Assembly (NCBI RefSeq): GCF_963576545.1
Contig: NC_083637.1
Span: 23,354,007-23,418,006, forward strand
Source of the DNA: Limanda limanda
Taxonomy: Eukaryota > Chordata > Actinopteri > Pleuronectiformes > Pleuronectidae
Reading direction: 5' to 3'
Length of the DNA stretch: 64,000 bases
In this document: positions 33,524-45,826 of the stretch, piece by piece
Numbering within the stretch: the stretch's first letter is position 1
Layout of the letters: each line of letters begins with the position of its first letter
Notes under the pieces: generated by a model
What the model saw: the letters and a program-made list of their open reading frames with translations, nothing else
Database searches by the model: none
Told to the model about the DNA's origin: nothing
Program-made: the position numbers and the translations under genes

Positions 33524-36500
33524 TTAACAAGATACTTACAATGAAACTGAATATTAGGTTTCAATAAAAACATAGTCCAGGAACTGAAAGGTATTTGTTC
33601 TGAGACACACCTTGGATTCGTTCCATGCAGAAACTGAACGCAGCTGAGAGGGGGGGGGGGGCTGTCCTCAGCGCACCTCAACCACGTCTCTCAGGGCGAC
33701 CCCTGTGGCGCTATGACAGTGAGGGCCGGCTGAGGTGGGATCCCAGCACTCCGTGAACACCACCGGCCCGTCTCGCTCACACTGTCAGGGCGGTGCAGCG
33801 CGTGCGATAGGACCCGAAGGATGTGGAACTATGCTAAACACGAATCAAAATTTTTTCCCGCGTACCCCCTGAACCACGTTGCGTACCCCTGGGGGTACAT
33901 GTGCACCTGTTTGGGAACCAATGCTGTAAGGTGACACACTGAGTTCCATGGAAGAGCAAAAGTGACAAGGAAATGGTAAACAAACACACCCATTAATGCA
34001 TTTATTTACAAATTAATGGAAGACTAAATAAATGAATAGAGTATGTTGTAAAGTTTATCATTTTTAGATTCAATATTTGAATGGGCAATGAGAAAGAATT
34101 ATAAAAATAACCGTGACACTTGTTCACAGTGATGTCTCATCTGTGGATCATACATGTACACATACAGTTAACTCATACATATGTTTGTTTTCTCTCATGT
34201 GTACACAATTTTTTATTCTTACTTTATTCATCCAAAAAGGAATAAAATCCCATAGGAACTGATTTGGTGCAATAGAATAATTATTATTCCCTGTTTAGTT
34301 GATGGAGGTCGATAGAGGCTTTGCAGGATCCATGTTAGAGCCTTCAGTCAAACTTCCTGTTCCCTTTAGACGTAGTAAAGTAAAGTTATTGGTAAAAAAT
34401 ATGACTTTTTTGTGTGTAATGTTTTGACGTCCGCATCTATTTGACGGCGGAGCAGTAAACAAATTGCTCTTTCGCCGTAGCCAGGGGTCGGCGACCCGGG
34501 GCTCTGGAGCCGCATGCGGCTCTTCAGCCCCTCTTCAGTGTCATCTTCAACTGGCCATCTGCCATTTTGGAAACACACAGACATACACCACTTTGTTTAG
34601 TAGTTACACGGTTAATAATTTGTGTTTTTATACTTTACTCTATTCATAATAAATGTTTTTCTTTCACAATTGTTTTTTATTCATGTTGCATAAGTGAATT
34701 TGGCCAACCTTTACACTGTCAAGAACTCAACATCCTTCAACTTAGCTCACTATCTATATGGTAGTTTTGGTTATAGATATTAATTTAATTGTTAATCAGA
34801 GTTCCAAATTTGTAGTTAGTTCTTTTATGAGACTTAATCAATAAATTGGCTATCTTTTCCCTTCCTTTGAAGGGTGGTGCCCTGAGGTAACTTTAATCAA
34901 TTAAAGTTATGATTTAATATTTTATTTTGATAACCAAATTTATTGAATGCTGAAAGGCACACCATTTTATGGTATCACGTTTAATGCATTATTGCACAAC
35001 ACAGCCTTAGTTCCCCTTATATAAGATCCTTGCATTTGACTGTTCTCAATCTTCACTCTGAGATCCCTGTGACGATGTGTTGATCCTTTCTGCAGAAAGC
35101 CCCTATTGAAATACACAACCACAAATTTGGTGTTTCAGCCTCTTGTATTTTCAGATTTCGATTACAAATTCAAATATTTTGGTGGAAAAATCTGAGATGT
35201 TTAGGGGACTGATAATTATAGGTGTGTTATTCTGTTTAGATCCATTAAAAGACATTCTAGTTGTTTTAGCGATGTCGCCTGATGATGACTGAAGGGGCCT
35301 TAACATGTTGCTGAAGTAATCAACTATTCCAGATGCAGTGTTGTGCATGAACGAGATAAAAGAATGCGTTCATTGAACAAGTTCATTTTTATGAGAACGA
35401 TGAACCTAACGCAGCTTAATGACAAATAATGAATTTGAACGGTGAAGACGTTCATATTGTAGCATCCCCGGCTGAATGATGGTCAGATTCTTTTCAACTG
35501 ATGGTTCACAATACTTTATTTCCTTTCCATACATGCCGTGATATATGAACACACAATAAGAACTTGTGCCTTTCTCAGCCCGGTGCTAAGAAAAACAAAT
35601 GGGAATACTTTTCATGCAACAGCGAGGTACAACTGCCAGTAGCGATCTTTTCCGTATTTAGGGCATAAATAGGTAATTTACATATAATATCTGAGGCCTA
35701 GCTAAAACGTTACGAAATGTTTTCCTTCTCCTGAGGAGAAACGCTGTCTAAAACAAATGCTTGCACCATGTCGTTGCTCAGTGCTCATAAAATGTCTGCG
35801 ATGTAGCCCGGTGATTCTCAAACTGTGTGGCGTGACTGTGAAGGGGAAATGCGGGGTGGAATGTGGGTGAGACACTGGCTGGGATCCTGCTGCTGTGGCT
35901 AGGTGTGTTTCTGAAGAAATGGCTTTAGTTGGCAGACACCTCTTACGAGAAACAAGTCTAACAAGATACTAACAATGAAACTGAATATTAGGTTTCAATA
36001 AAAACATAGTCCAGGAACTGAAAGGTATTTGATCTGAGACACACCTTGGATTCGTTCCATGCAGAAACTGAACGCAGCTGAGAGGGGGGGGGGGGCTGTC
36101 CTCAGCGCACCTCAACCACGTCGCTCAGGGCGACCCCTGTGGCGCTATGACAGTGAGGGCCGGCTGAGGTGGGATCCCAGCACTCCGTGAACACCACCGG
36201 CCCGTCTCGCTCACACTGTCAGGGCGGTGCAGCGCGTGCGATAGGACCCGAAGGATGTGGAACTATGCTAAACGCGAATCAAAACTTTTTCCCGCGTACC
36301 CCCTGAACCACTTTGCGTACCCCTGGGGGTACATGTGCACCTTACTTTATTCATCCAAAAAGGAATAAAATCCCATAGGAACTGATTTGGTGCAATAGAA
36401 TAATTATTATTCCCTGTTTAGTTGATGGAGGTCGGTAGAGGCTTTGCAGGATCCATGTTAGAGCCTTCAGTCAAACTTCCTGTTCCCTTTAGACGTAGTT

Positions 36501-37338
36501 AAGTAAAGTTATTGGTAAAAAATATGACTTTTTTGTGTGTAATGTTTTGACGTCCGCATCTCTTTGACGGCGGAGCAGTAAACAAATTGCTCTTTCGCCG
36601 TAGCCAGGGGTCGGCGACCCGGGGCTCTGGAGCCGCATGCGGCTCTTCAGCCCCTATTCAGTGTCATCTTCAACTGGCCATCTGCCATTTTGGAAACACA
36701 CAGACATACACCACTTTGTTTAGTAGTTACACGGTTAGTAATTTGTGTTTTTATACTTTACTCTATTCATAATAAATGTTTTTCTTTCACAATTGTTTTT
36801 TATTCATGTTGCATAAGTGAATTTGGCCAACCTTTACACTGTCAAGAACTCAACATCCTTCAACTTAGCTAACTATCTATATGGTAGTTTTGGTTATAGA
36901 TATTAATTTAATTGTTAATCAGAGTTCCAAATTAGTAGTTAGTTCTTTTATGAGACTAAATCAATAAATTGGCTATCTTTTCCCTTCCTTTGAAGGGTGG
37001 TGCCCTGAGGTCACTTTAATCAATTAAAGTTATGATTTAATATTTTATTTTGATAACCAAATTTATTGAATGCTGAAAGGCACACCATTTTATGGTATCA
37101 CGTTTAATGCATTATTGCACAACACAGCCTTAGTTCTCCTATATAAGATCCTTGCATTTGACTGTTCTCAATCTTCACTCTGAGATCCCTGTGACGATGT
37201 GTTGATCCTTTCTGCAGAAAGCCCCTATTGAAATACACAACCACAAATTTGATATTTCAGCCTCTTGTATTTTCAGATTTCCATTACAATTTCGAATATC
37301 TTTGTGGAAAAATCTGATATGTTTAGGGGACTGATAAT

Positions 37339-38567
37339 CAGTGTTGGGAAGGATACTTTCAAAACGTATTCCGTTACAGAATACAGAATACATGCCCAAA
37401 AATGTAATCTGTAACGTATTCCATTACATTAACTAATCTGAGTAACGTATTCTGAATACTTGGAATACTTCCGGTTTGTATTGCATTTTTTAAGTGTATG
37501 ATTGCGGCGTTGTTATAGTCAGTGGAGAAGCAGCAGTTTAAACTCTCTCTCCAGCTGGATGTCCGGCTCCCATCCACTCCCACCTCTGTGCCGGCCCCAC
37601 CGGAGGCTGAAGGCCCCCCCCCCCTGCGCCAAGGCTGCCTCGCGCCGTGCTACGATCGTTTCGGCGTCGAGTTTATTTTTTTTTGCGCTTGACGCGAGCG
37701 TATCGCTCCATGAAACACACTGAAAAATGATTTTAAACGATATTGATGACATTTTATATGATATAAATGATAAAGTATGCATCCCATAGTTTGCATTCCC
37801 CTTCTGTTGTCCTGGAGTTTTAATTTTACCAATTTTACCGATCACATTATTAAATGCCCCCCTCTGCCCATCCACTACAGACACACAAGCAGTCATAAAG
37901 ATAAAAAGAGAGGGGGGGGCGGAGAATACGTAATTTACCCTCGACACCCGACATTGAACGGAGAGAACAGCGGAGAAGTTCTTGAAGATGGATGAAATTA
38001 AATTGGGACGCGGTTGCAGTTAATGTTGGAGCAACAAGTGACTAAATGCTTTTATACTACTTGGTCAACGGGTGATATTATTAGCGCTGCCCGGTGCTTC
38101 AGCGTCCGGTGTGAACCCTGCATGCCTCGCTGGTCTCCAGCAGAGCCATGACAGCGGAGCTCTGGAAGCGCAGGTCGGTCTTCTCTCACCAGGTGCTGGA
38201 AGGGCAGCTTGCGGACCAGCAGCTCCGTAGATTTCTGGTAGCGACGGAACTCTCTCAGAGCCTCGGTCCCGGGGCCTGTAACGGTCCCGAGCGGGTAGCG
38301 GTGAGGCTCCTTCACGCCGCCGGGGGCCCGGGCGCTCTTACGGCAGCCCTGGTCTCCAGCTGCTTCCTGGGGGCTTTGCCGCCGGTGGATTTACGAGAGA
38401 GTGAATAAACTCGAGAAGTACCGTCATGTAATCCACTGATTTCAACAATGTAACTGTATTCTGAATACCATCTATTTAATCTGTAACTGTAACGGAATAC
38501 AGTTACACATAATTTGTATTCTAAATACGTAACGCCGTTACATGTATTCCGTTACTCCCCAACACTG
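37339..38567. mobile_element. hAT element carrying captured DNA (copy 1)
   Basis: The termini CAGTGTTGGGAAGGATAC and ...TTACTCCCCAACACTG are flanked by a perfect 8-bp duplication CTGATAAT (37331-37338 and 38568-38575), as for hAT elements. There is no hAT transposase inside. It carries about 500 bp related to the PIF/Harbinger-like copy at 63301, ending with GGGTTCACACCGGACGC read on the minus strand (38101-38118). A histone H3 fragment follows directly. Confidence 0.9.
38120..38395 (-). pseudogene. histone H3 fragment inside hAT copy 1
   Basis: The minus-strand translation begins at H3 position 8 with [18 protein letters not shown]. After a frameshift it continues as [20 protein letters not shown] and FQHLVRE. 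After a second frameshift with a deletion of about six codons, [18 protein letters not shown] follows. The first seven residues and the C-terminal third of H3 are missing. The match to the invariant H3 core is clear. It cannot encode a histone. The source gene is not in the window. Confidence 0.9.
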
Positions 38568-40057
38568 CTGATAATTATAGGTGTGTTATTCTGTTTAGAT
38601 CCATTAGAAGACATTCTAGTTGTTTTAGCGATGTCGCCTGATGATGACTGAAGGGGCCTTAACATGTTGCTGAAGTAATCAACTATTCCAGATGCAGCGT
38701 TGTGCATGAACGAGATAAAATAATGCGTTCATTGAACAAGTTCATTTTTATGAGAACGATGAACTGAACGCAACTTAATGACAAATAATGAATTTGAACG
38801 GTGAAGACGTTCATATTGTAGCATCCCCGGCTGAATGATGGTCAGATTCTTTTCCACTGATGGTTCACAATCCTTTATTTCCTTTCCATACATGCCGTGA
38901 TATATGAACACACAATAATAACTTCTGCCTTTCTCAGCCCGGTGCTAAGAAAAACAAATGGGAATACTTTTCATGCAACAGCGAGGCACAACTGCCAGTA
39001 GCGATCTTTTCCGTATTTAGGGCATAAATAGGTAATTTACATATAATATCTGAGGCCTAGCTAAAACGTTACGAAATGTTTTCCTTCTCCTGAGGAGAAA
39101 CGCTGTCTAAAACAAATGCTTGCACCATGTCGTTGCTCAGTGCTCATAAAATGTCCGCGATGTAGCCCGGTGATTCTCAAACTGTGTGGCGTGACCGTGA
39201 AGGGGAAATGCGGGGTGGAATGTGGGTGAGACACTGGCTGGGATCCTGCTGCTGTGGCTCGGTGTGTTTCTGAAGAAATGGCTTTAGTTGGCAGACACCT
39301 CTTACGAGAAACAAGTCTAACAAGATACTAACAATGAAACTGAATATTAGGTTTCAATAAAAACAGCTCTTAAAATAGTCCAGGAACAGAAAAGGTATTT
39401 GATCTGAGACACAGCTTGGATTCGTTCCATCCAGAAACTGAACGTAGCTGGGGGAGGGGAGGGGGGGGAACAAAATGATCCTGTAAGGCAGTGGATCCCA
39501 AACTTTTTACAGTCCCGTGCCTCTTCAGACATTCGATCACCAGTTACTTAACCCCCCGTTTTTTTTCCATGTTGTAGACCGCCGCCACGCCCCCCCTGCA
39601 CTGGACGGGGTTGCGACTGTTGACCAAGACGGACTGTCCTCATCGCGCCTCAACCGCGTCGCTCAGGGCGACCCCTGTGGCGCTATGACAGTGAGGGCCG
39701 GCTGAGGTGGGATCCCAGCACTCCGTGAACACCACCGGCCCGTCTCGCTCACACCGGCAGGGCGGTGAAAAGTGCTTTGTTACTTACTTTACAATAAAAA
39801 ACTGTGAGCAAGTTAGTGTGCTGCCTTTGAAAGGATTCATGTGTTTCACAGTTGAAGCGTCATGCACTCACTCACACACATTCCTGTAAAGAATATTACT
39901 GCACCTTTATCTGGGGTCTGGCCGTGTTGTACAGCAGCAGGACTCAAGATACAGCCACACCTCCGATAATACCGTACTGCACCTGCCAGAAGCTCAACAA
40001 GAACGTCACGACAAAAAAAGAGAAATCCTTCTCTTCTGTCATGCGCAAACTCATGAG

Positions 40058-41154
40058 CAGGCACGTGCACAGACATTTTTGGGGGCAGGTGCTCAAACCA
40101 AAAAAAAAGGGCAACCATCGCCAAAATTATTTATGAAATTAAAAACAATAATAATAAATAAATAAAAACTTACTGATTCTCCCTCATTTGTTTTACTAGT
40201 TGATGGCCTGATCCAATATAAAAGAGAGCTGCTACCCTGAGCTGCTTGCTGCAGTTCCCTGTCCTTCTGCTTTTGGAGTCTCTCTTTTCTTGGCATTATG
40301 CTAAAATTTTTTAAATGAGATAAATCAATGTTGTGCATAATAATCAAGAGAGACTTACATAATCTCTATAAAGCTGACAACACAGAACACACACATTTTT
40401 GTTTACTGTTTTCTGACAGAGTGGAAGTATAAGCAGCATTACACTAATAACATACCACAATATACCTCACCAGACTGTCATGTAGCTCAACCTAAGACCT
40501 ACCTTTCATTTCAATAATTACGATTTTAAATGAAACAAAACTAGTGTCTGCCTGCCTGCCTGCTTTACTGCCTGCCTGCCTGCCTGTCTGTCTGTCTATC
40601 TGTCTGCCTGCCTGTATCTATCTCCCTCTCTCTTGTCATTCAACATGACATACGTCAGTAAACATCTGGAAAAGGCTTTGAAATCACGGATTTTGTGAGT
40701 TTTCGTGGAAACGTCGGACCAGTTGCGACGCAATGTTTTCAGCGGCGCTAATATTGTGGTTCATTTATCACCAAACACCGTCGGGGGATTGCACACACAG
40801 CGTCATTACCTGTATGTCTGATGCTGCGGGTCAGAGGAGAAGTAGCTGCAGCCGTCTGGCGCTCAGCGCTGCATGGGGAGGAAGAGGGGGAGGAGGAGGA
40901 GGAGGGAGGGGCCAGCAGGGGCTTGTGAGCGCTGCGGAGCATGTCGGGCGATCTTCTCACAAGAACTCAAATAAATGCCCCGTCAGACATCAAAACACAT
41001 TGGGGGGAATTGATGACAGAGAGAGTATTTTTTTATTCTTAATTATCGATGAATGAAGAAAAAATTGGGCTCCAGCAGAAGGGGCACTTTTCTCCTCCAG
41101 GGCAAAAGGGCTGGTGCTTGAGCACCACTAGGGGTCTATCTGTGCACGTGCCTG
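40058..41154. mobile_element. non-autonomous hAT, 1.1 kb
   Basis: The termini CAGGCACGTGCACAGAC and GTCTATCTGTGCACGTGCCTG-type inverse are flanked by a perfect 8-bp duplication CTCATGAG (40050-40057 and 41155-41162). The interior contains a TGCC/CTGT tetranucleotide tract (about 40540-40620) and no transposase. Confidence 0.85.
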
Positions 41155-41446
41155 CTCATGAGTGTCTAAATTTGCTGTTTTACTGGTTGAAAAAAAAGCC
41201 AAACCAATATCGATCTTTTATGGCACTGTATAATTAGACAAAAAACGAGTTACATTAACTCTATGTGTTCACATGCTGGACATATCTTATCATGATCTTA
41301 AACACGCGCGCGTGCACATACACACCAATACCTACCCCCTTGTACTGGCTTGTAAAGAAACAGGAGTGGTTTGGAAGAAAATGTGATATCACAGACAACC
41401 ACAAGAGGGTGGAAGAGAGCCTAAATGAATGTTGACTCACCAGTGA

Positions 41447-44370
41447 TTCAAGATTCAAGATTCAAGATTCAAGATTTTTTATTGTCAAATGAACAGAGAT
41501 AACATGAAGTAGTCACTGTCAATGAAATGCTTGGTTCACATACTCTCTTTAAGCAATGCTCAAGTATAAAATAGAATAAAAAAAGAATAAAATAGAATAA
41601 CAATGAAATAGAATATCAAAAATTTAAAATAGAAAATAAAATATATACATCTAAATATATATCCTTACAGGTGAATGTTCAATTTGTGCAGTAGTGCAAA
41701 TGTTCAAATATGCTTGTTATGGTGCTGGTGCAAATATGCAAATATACCAGGGTGCTGGTTTGGTGGAGTTATTGCAGTTCAGGAGTTTAAAAGTCTTATG
41801 GCCTGGGGGATGAAACTGTCTCTGAGCCTGGTGGTGCGGGCCCGGATGCTGCGGTACCGTCGGCCAGACGGCAGCAGGCAGAAATGTTTATGGCTGGGGT
41901 GAAAGGGGTCTTAAATAATCCGGTTGCTCTTCTTCCTGCACCGCTAGAGGTCCTCCATGGATGGCAGCTCCGTCCTGGTGATGTGCTGGGCAGACTTCAC
42001 CACCCTCTGTAAAGCCTTACGGTTGAGGGCGGTGCAGCTGCCATACCAGGCGGTGATGCAGCCCGTCAGGATGCTTTCTATGGTGCACCTGTAGAAGTTG
42101 CACAGGATCCTGGAGTCCATGTGGAGCCTCCGCAGCCTGCGGAGGAAGAAGAGTCGCTGCCTGGTCGTCTTCCTGATGGAGTCTGTGTGATGGTTCCAGG
42201 TCAGGTCATCACTGATGTGGACCCCGAGGAACCTGAAGGTGCTGACTCGCTCCACCGGGGTCCCGTTGATGAAGAGGGGGGCGTGTTCCACTCCTTTTCC
42301 CTTCCTGTAATCCACGATCAGCTCCTTAGTTTTACCGACGTTGAGAAGGAGGTTGTTGTCCTGGCACCAACATGTCAGGGCTCTGACCTCCTCTCTGTAG
42401 GCCTTCTCATCGTCGCCGGTGATCAGGCCTATGACTGTGGTGTCGTCGGCAAACTTGATGATGGTGTTGGAGCTGTGGGTGGCCACGCAGTCATGCGTGA
42501 ACAGGGAGTACAGGAGAGGACTGAGCACACAGCCCTGGGGGGCACCGGTGTTGAGGGTCAGGATGGAGGATGTGGTGCTGCCGATCCGCACCGCCTGTGG
42601 CCTGCCCGTTAGGAAGTTCAGGATCCACTCACGCAGGGCGATGTTGAGCCCAAGGTCTCTGAGCTTTATGACGAGCTTCAGGGGCACAATGGTGTTGAAT
42701 GCTGAACTGTAGTCTACGAACAGCATTCTCACATATGTGTCCCTCTGGTCCAGGTGGGAGAGGGCAGTGTGGAGGGTGAGGGAGATGGCATCTGCAGTCG
42801 ACCTATTTGGCTTGTAGGCAAACTGCAGAGGGTCCAGAGTGTCAGGGAGGGAGGAGGTGATGAAGGGTTGGACCAGCCGCTCAAAGCACTTTTTTATAAT
42901 GGAAGTAAGTGCTACTGGGCGGTAGTCATTCAGGCAGAGGATTTTAGTTTTCTTGGGGACAGGGACAATGATGGTCTTCTTGAAACATGCGGGGACTACA
43001 GACTGGAGCAGAGACATATTGAAGATGTCTGTGAACACATCTGCCAGCTGATCTGCACACACCTTGAGAGCTCGGCCAGGGATGCCATCCGGTCCAGGTG
43101 CCTTGCGTGTGTTGATCTGGTTTAGTGATCTCCACACGTCTGCCCTGGATATGACGGGGGGGCAGCGGTCCTCCTGGGCCTCTTCGATCTCCCCAGCCGG
43201 GGGGCTGCTCTCAAAGCGGGCGTAAAAATTGTTCAGATCCTCTGGGAGAGTTGCAGACACATCATCAGCACTGCTGGTCTTAGCTTTGTAGTCTGTGATG
43301 GTTCTCAGTCCGGCCCACATGTTCCTAGTGTTGGAGCCCTTGTAGTGGGACTCCACTTTGTCCCTGTACAGTCTCTTAGCACTGCTTATAGCACTCTGGA
43401 GCGCATACCTGGACTTCTTGTATTCCTCCAGATCCCCTGAGATGTAGGCAACGGTCCTTGCTTTTAGTTTAGCATGGACGTCACCATTAATCCAGGGCTT
43501 CTGATTTGGAAATGTTTGTACAGAAATCCTGGGTACGACGTCATCGATACATTTGCTGATGTAGCAGATGACCGCGTCCGTGTACGTGTTGATGTCATCA
43601 TCCTGGAACACGCCCCACTCCGTCGTGCTGAAGCATTCCTGAAGAGCCGAGTCTGATTGTTCGGACCACCGCTGAATGGTCCGAGTCACCGGTCTGTCAC
43701 ACTTGAGTTTCTGCCTATAGGAAGGCAGGAGCAGAACTGAAACGTGATCTGATTTGCCAAATGGGGGGCGGGGGAGGGCCTTATACGCATCCCGGAAGGG
43801 AGTGTAAACATGGTCCAGCGTGTTCGCGCCGCGCGTTGGACAGCTGATGTGCTGGTAGTATCTCGGCAGGACTTTCCTCATCTTGGCGTTGTTAAAATCC
43901 GGGGCCACAATAAACGCAGCCTCGGGCCGTGATGTCTCTGTCCTGTCGATAACCCCATGCAGCTCGTCCAGTGCCAGGTTGGTGTCGGCGTGTGGCGGAA
44001 TGTAAACAGCTGTTATGACGACCGATGTAAACTCCCGCGGGATGTAGTAAGGCTGGCATCTGATCATGAGGTGCTCCAGGTCCGGAGAACATCCCGAAGA
44101 AATTATCTCCACATCCGAGCAGGTAACGCAGGTAACCAGCGCCATGGGTAGTCTCCTTTGTTTGTTGTTGGTGGCAGTGAAAAAGTGTTTTTTATCGTTA
44201 ACCCGATGGAAAGAAGTTGTTCTCTATCATATGTGATGATAGGGCTCGCTTTACTGGAGTGCACAATGCAAAATAAAGTACAATAAATAACAAAAAGATA
44301 GAAAAAAGAGCAAAGCTGTGGGAGAGCGCGAGACACAGCAGCCATCCTCGGCGCCATCTTCACCAAGGGT
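41447..44370 (-). mobile_element. L2-type LINE, near full length but decayed
   Basis: The 5' end near 44370 reads GAAGATGGCGCCGAGGATGG on the minus strand. The 3' end is a short ATTCAAG tandem tail at 41447-41475, typical of L2/CR1-like elements that end in microsatellites instead of poly(A). One long frame covers the end of the endonuclease and the reverse transcriptase. The leader frame upstream (YDREQLLSIG) is separated from it by an apparent internal deletion. No clear target duplication is seen. Confidence 0.8.
41944..44145 (-). CDS. LINE endonuclease-reverse transcriptase ORF2
   Basis: A 733-residue frame. The endonuclease part retains CPTRGANTLDHVY and the GKSDHVSVLL motif, but lacks the N-terminal catalytic region. 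RT motifs include APGPDGIPGRALK, VDYSSAFNTIVP, GAPQGCVLSPLLYSL and the catalytic FADDTTVIG. Two stops (TAG at about 41946 and a TAA further on) cut off a recognisable C-terminal tail (LLPSGRRYR) that continues to about 41780. It looks like a recent but defective copy. Confidence 0.85.
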   Translation of the reverse strand: MALVTCVTCSDVEIISSGCSPDLEHLMIRCQPYYIPREFTSVVITAVYIPPHADTNLALDELHGVIDRTETSRPEAAFIVAPDFNNAKMRKVLPRYYQHISCPTRGANTLDHVYTPFRDAYKALPRPPFGKSDHVSVLLLPSYRQKLKCDRPVTRTIQRWSEQSDSALQECFSTTEWGVFQDDDINTYTDAVICYISKCIDDVVPRISVQTFPNQKPWINGDVHAKLKARTVAYISGDLEEYKKSRYALQSAISSAKRLYRDKVESHYKGSNTRNMWAGLRTITDYKAKTSSADDVSATLPEDLNNFYARFESSPPAGEIEEAQEDRCPPVISRADVWRSLNQINTRKAPGPDGIPGRALKVCADQLADVFTDIFNMSLLQSVVPACFKKTIIVPVPKKTKILCLNDYRPVALTSIIKKCFERLVQPFITSSLPDTLDPLQFAYKPNRSTADAISLTLHTALSHLDQRDTYVRMLFVDYSSAFNTIVPLKLVIKLRDLGLNIALREWILNFLTGRPQAVRIGSTTSSILTLNTGAPQGCVLSPLLYSLFTHDCVATHSSNTIIKFADDTTVIGLITGDDEKAYREEVRALTCWCQDNNLLLNVGKTKELIVDYRKGKGVEHAPLFINGTPVERVSTFRFLGVHISDDLTWNHHTDSIRKTTRQRLFFLRRLRRLHMDSRILCNFYRCTIESILTGCITAWYGSCTALNRKALQRVVKSAQHITRTELPSMEDL

Positions 44371-44689
44371 CCCTCCAGCAGGAGTACAGACACCAGTCTG
44401 GGAGTTCACTGCTGTCCTGGAGGTGACGAGAAAAATATGACACTCTATATACATGATAGCGCTCTCTCTCTCTCTCTCTCTCTCACACATGCACACACAC
44501 ACACACACATACGTTCCCATACACAGATATGGGGTGCCGTTTGTCAAGCAGCTCACACTAAAAATAACAGCAACATTTTGTCACATTTAGTTTCAAACCA
44601 TGTTTAAAAAACTGGTGTGAATTTTTGAGCGTCACTTTTTTGCACATTTACAACAATATTTGTCCACTTAGAGATATTTTAAATATTTA

Positions 44690-44965
44690 AATCCACATGT
44701 TAAATGTTAAATTTTAAATCTAAATGCTAAATCTAAATGTTAAATTTGAATCTAAATCTAAATGTTAAATCTAAATGTTAAATTTAAATCTAAATGTTAA
44801 ATCTGAATCTAAATACAAATGTTAAATCTAAATGTAAATGTTAAATTTAAATTAAAATCTAAATGTTAAATTTAAATGTTAAATCTGAATCTAAATAAAA
44901 ATGTTTAATCTAAATGTTAAATCTAAATCTAAATGTTAAATCTAAATGTTTTGGGTGAAACTAAA
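44690..44965. repeat. TAAATCTAAATGT minisatellite
   Basis: Irregular tandem repeats of AAATCTAAATGTTAAAT over about 270 bp. The flanking motifs TTGAGCGTCACTTTTTT (44622) and TAGTGTCACTTTTATG (45178) suggest the whole of 44560-45195 is one dispersed element. Confidence 0.75.
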
Positions 44966-45452
44966 TATTTAGCTAACATGCAAATTCAAATGCCGGTTAC
45001 AGGAAGTAGTAACAAAATAAAAGCTCGAGGAGGTCAGAGTGTGTTTATAGTGGCAAATAACGAATAAATCTTATCTGGGGAAATGGACTAGTCTTGGACA
45101 TGGATTATCGTGATATTAACTACATAAAATAACAAACAAGTTTGGAGAAACTTTATTTGAAGAGTACTTTGAGTTTTTAGTGTCACTTTTATGAAGGATG
45201 CGGGCAGTGTTGGCTTGACGCGAGCGTATCGCTCCAGGAAACACACTGAAAAATTATTTTAAACGATATTGATGACATCACATTATTAAATGCCCCCCTC
45301 TGCCCATCCACTACAGACACACAAGCAGTCATAAAGATAAAAAGAGAGAGGGGGGGGGGGGGGGGGGCTCCCCATAGGCTTGAGTGGAGAATACGTAATT
45401 TACCCTTGACACCCGACATTGAACGGAGCAAACAGCGGAGAAGTTATTGAAG

Positions 45453-45602
45453 ATGGATGACATTAAATTAATAATTGAAGTGGAGAAGTACAGTGAGCTG
45501 TATGATCCTCGGCACATGTTGTATAAAGACAACACCAAAAAGGACAAATGCTGGGACGCTGTTGCAGTTAATGTTGGAGCAACAAGTGACTATATGCTTT
45601 TA
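45453..45602 (+). pseudogene. MADF-domain N-terminal fragment
   Basis: From ATG at 45453: MDDIKLIIEVEKYSELYDPR, then HMLYKDNTKKDKCWDAVA. This resembles the start of MADF (Adf-1-type Myb/SANT) domains, which occur in the DNA-binding accessory protein of PIF/Harbinger transposons. The frame then enters captured H3 antisense sequence, so it is truncated. Related copies lie at about 37985 (shorter), 62036 (start only) and 63810 (ATG lost). Confidence 0.6.
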
Positions 45603-45619
45603 TACTACTACTACTACTA

Positions 45620-45826
<207 letters not shown>

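Larger units (their letters stand above)
24876..39770 (+). repeat. 2433-bp macrosatellite-like tandem array
   Basis: Head-to-tail units start at the same GGAAATGCGGGGTGGAATG block: 24876, 27309, 29742, 32175, 35847, and a partial unit at 39206. Units 1-3 are exactly 2433 bp apart and nearly identical. Unit 4 is 1238 bp longer because of a piggyBac insertion. Unit 5 lacks about 310 bp after GGGGGTACATGTGCACC (near 36342) and gained a hAT. Each unit is itself a mosaic: a poly-G tract, a hAT end (CAGGGGTCGGCGACCCGGGG), an LTR-like stretch with TATA (CTCCTATATAAGATCC) and another hAT-like end (CAGTGTTGTGCATGAACGAG). No unit contains a convincing gene. Confidence 0.9.
41441..44416 (-). pseudogene. 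slc26a11: SLC26A11-like exon split by a LINE (copy 2)
   Basis: About 240 bp around this point is a duplicate of 1790-2035. The minus-strand exon starts at 44416 (TAVNSQTGVCTPAGG) and runs into LINE sequence at about 44371. Its last codons (ATCACTG then donor GTGAGT) reappear at 41447-41435 beyond the LINE. The TGVCTPAGG sequence is closer to the family consensus than copy 1. Flanking intron sequence, including the GA/CA microsatellite at 44464-44505, is shared as well. Confidence 0.8.

Noticed and set aside
25829..36872. Identical 60-87 residue frames recurring every 2.4 kb (for example at 25829, 28262, 30695)
   Set aside because: They recur only because the DNA repeats. They span LTR and hAT ends and show no domain or codon constraint.
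42121..43125. Plus-strand frames of 97-163 residues
   Set aside because: They are antisense shadows of the LINE ORF2.
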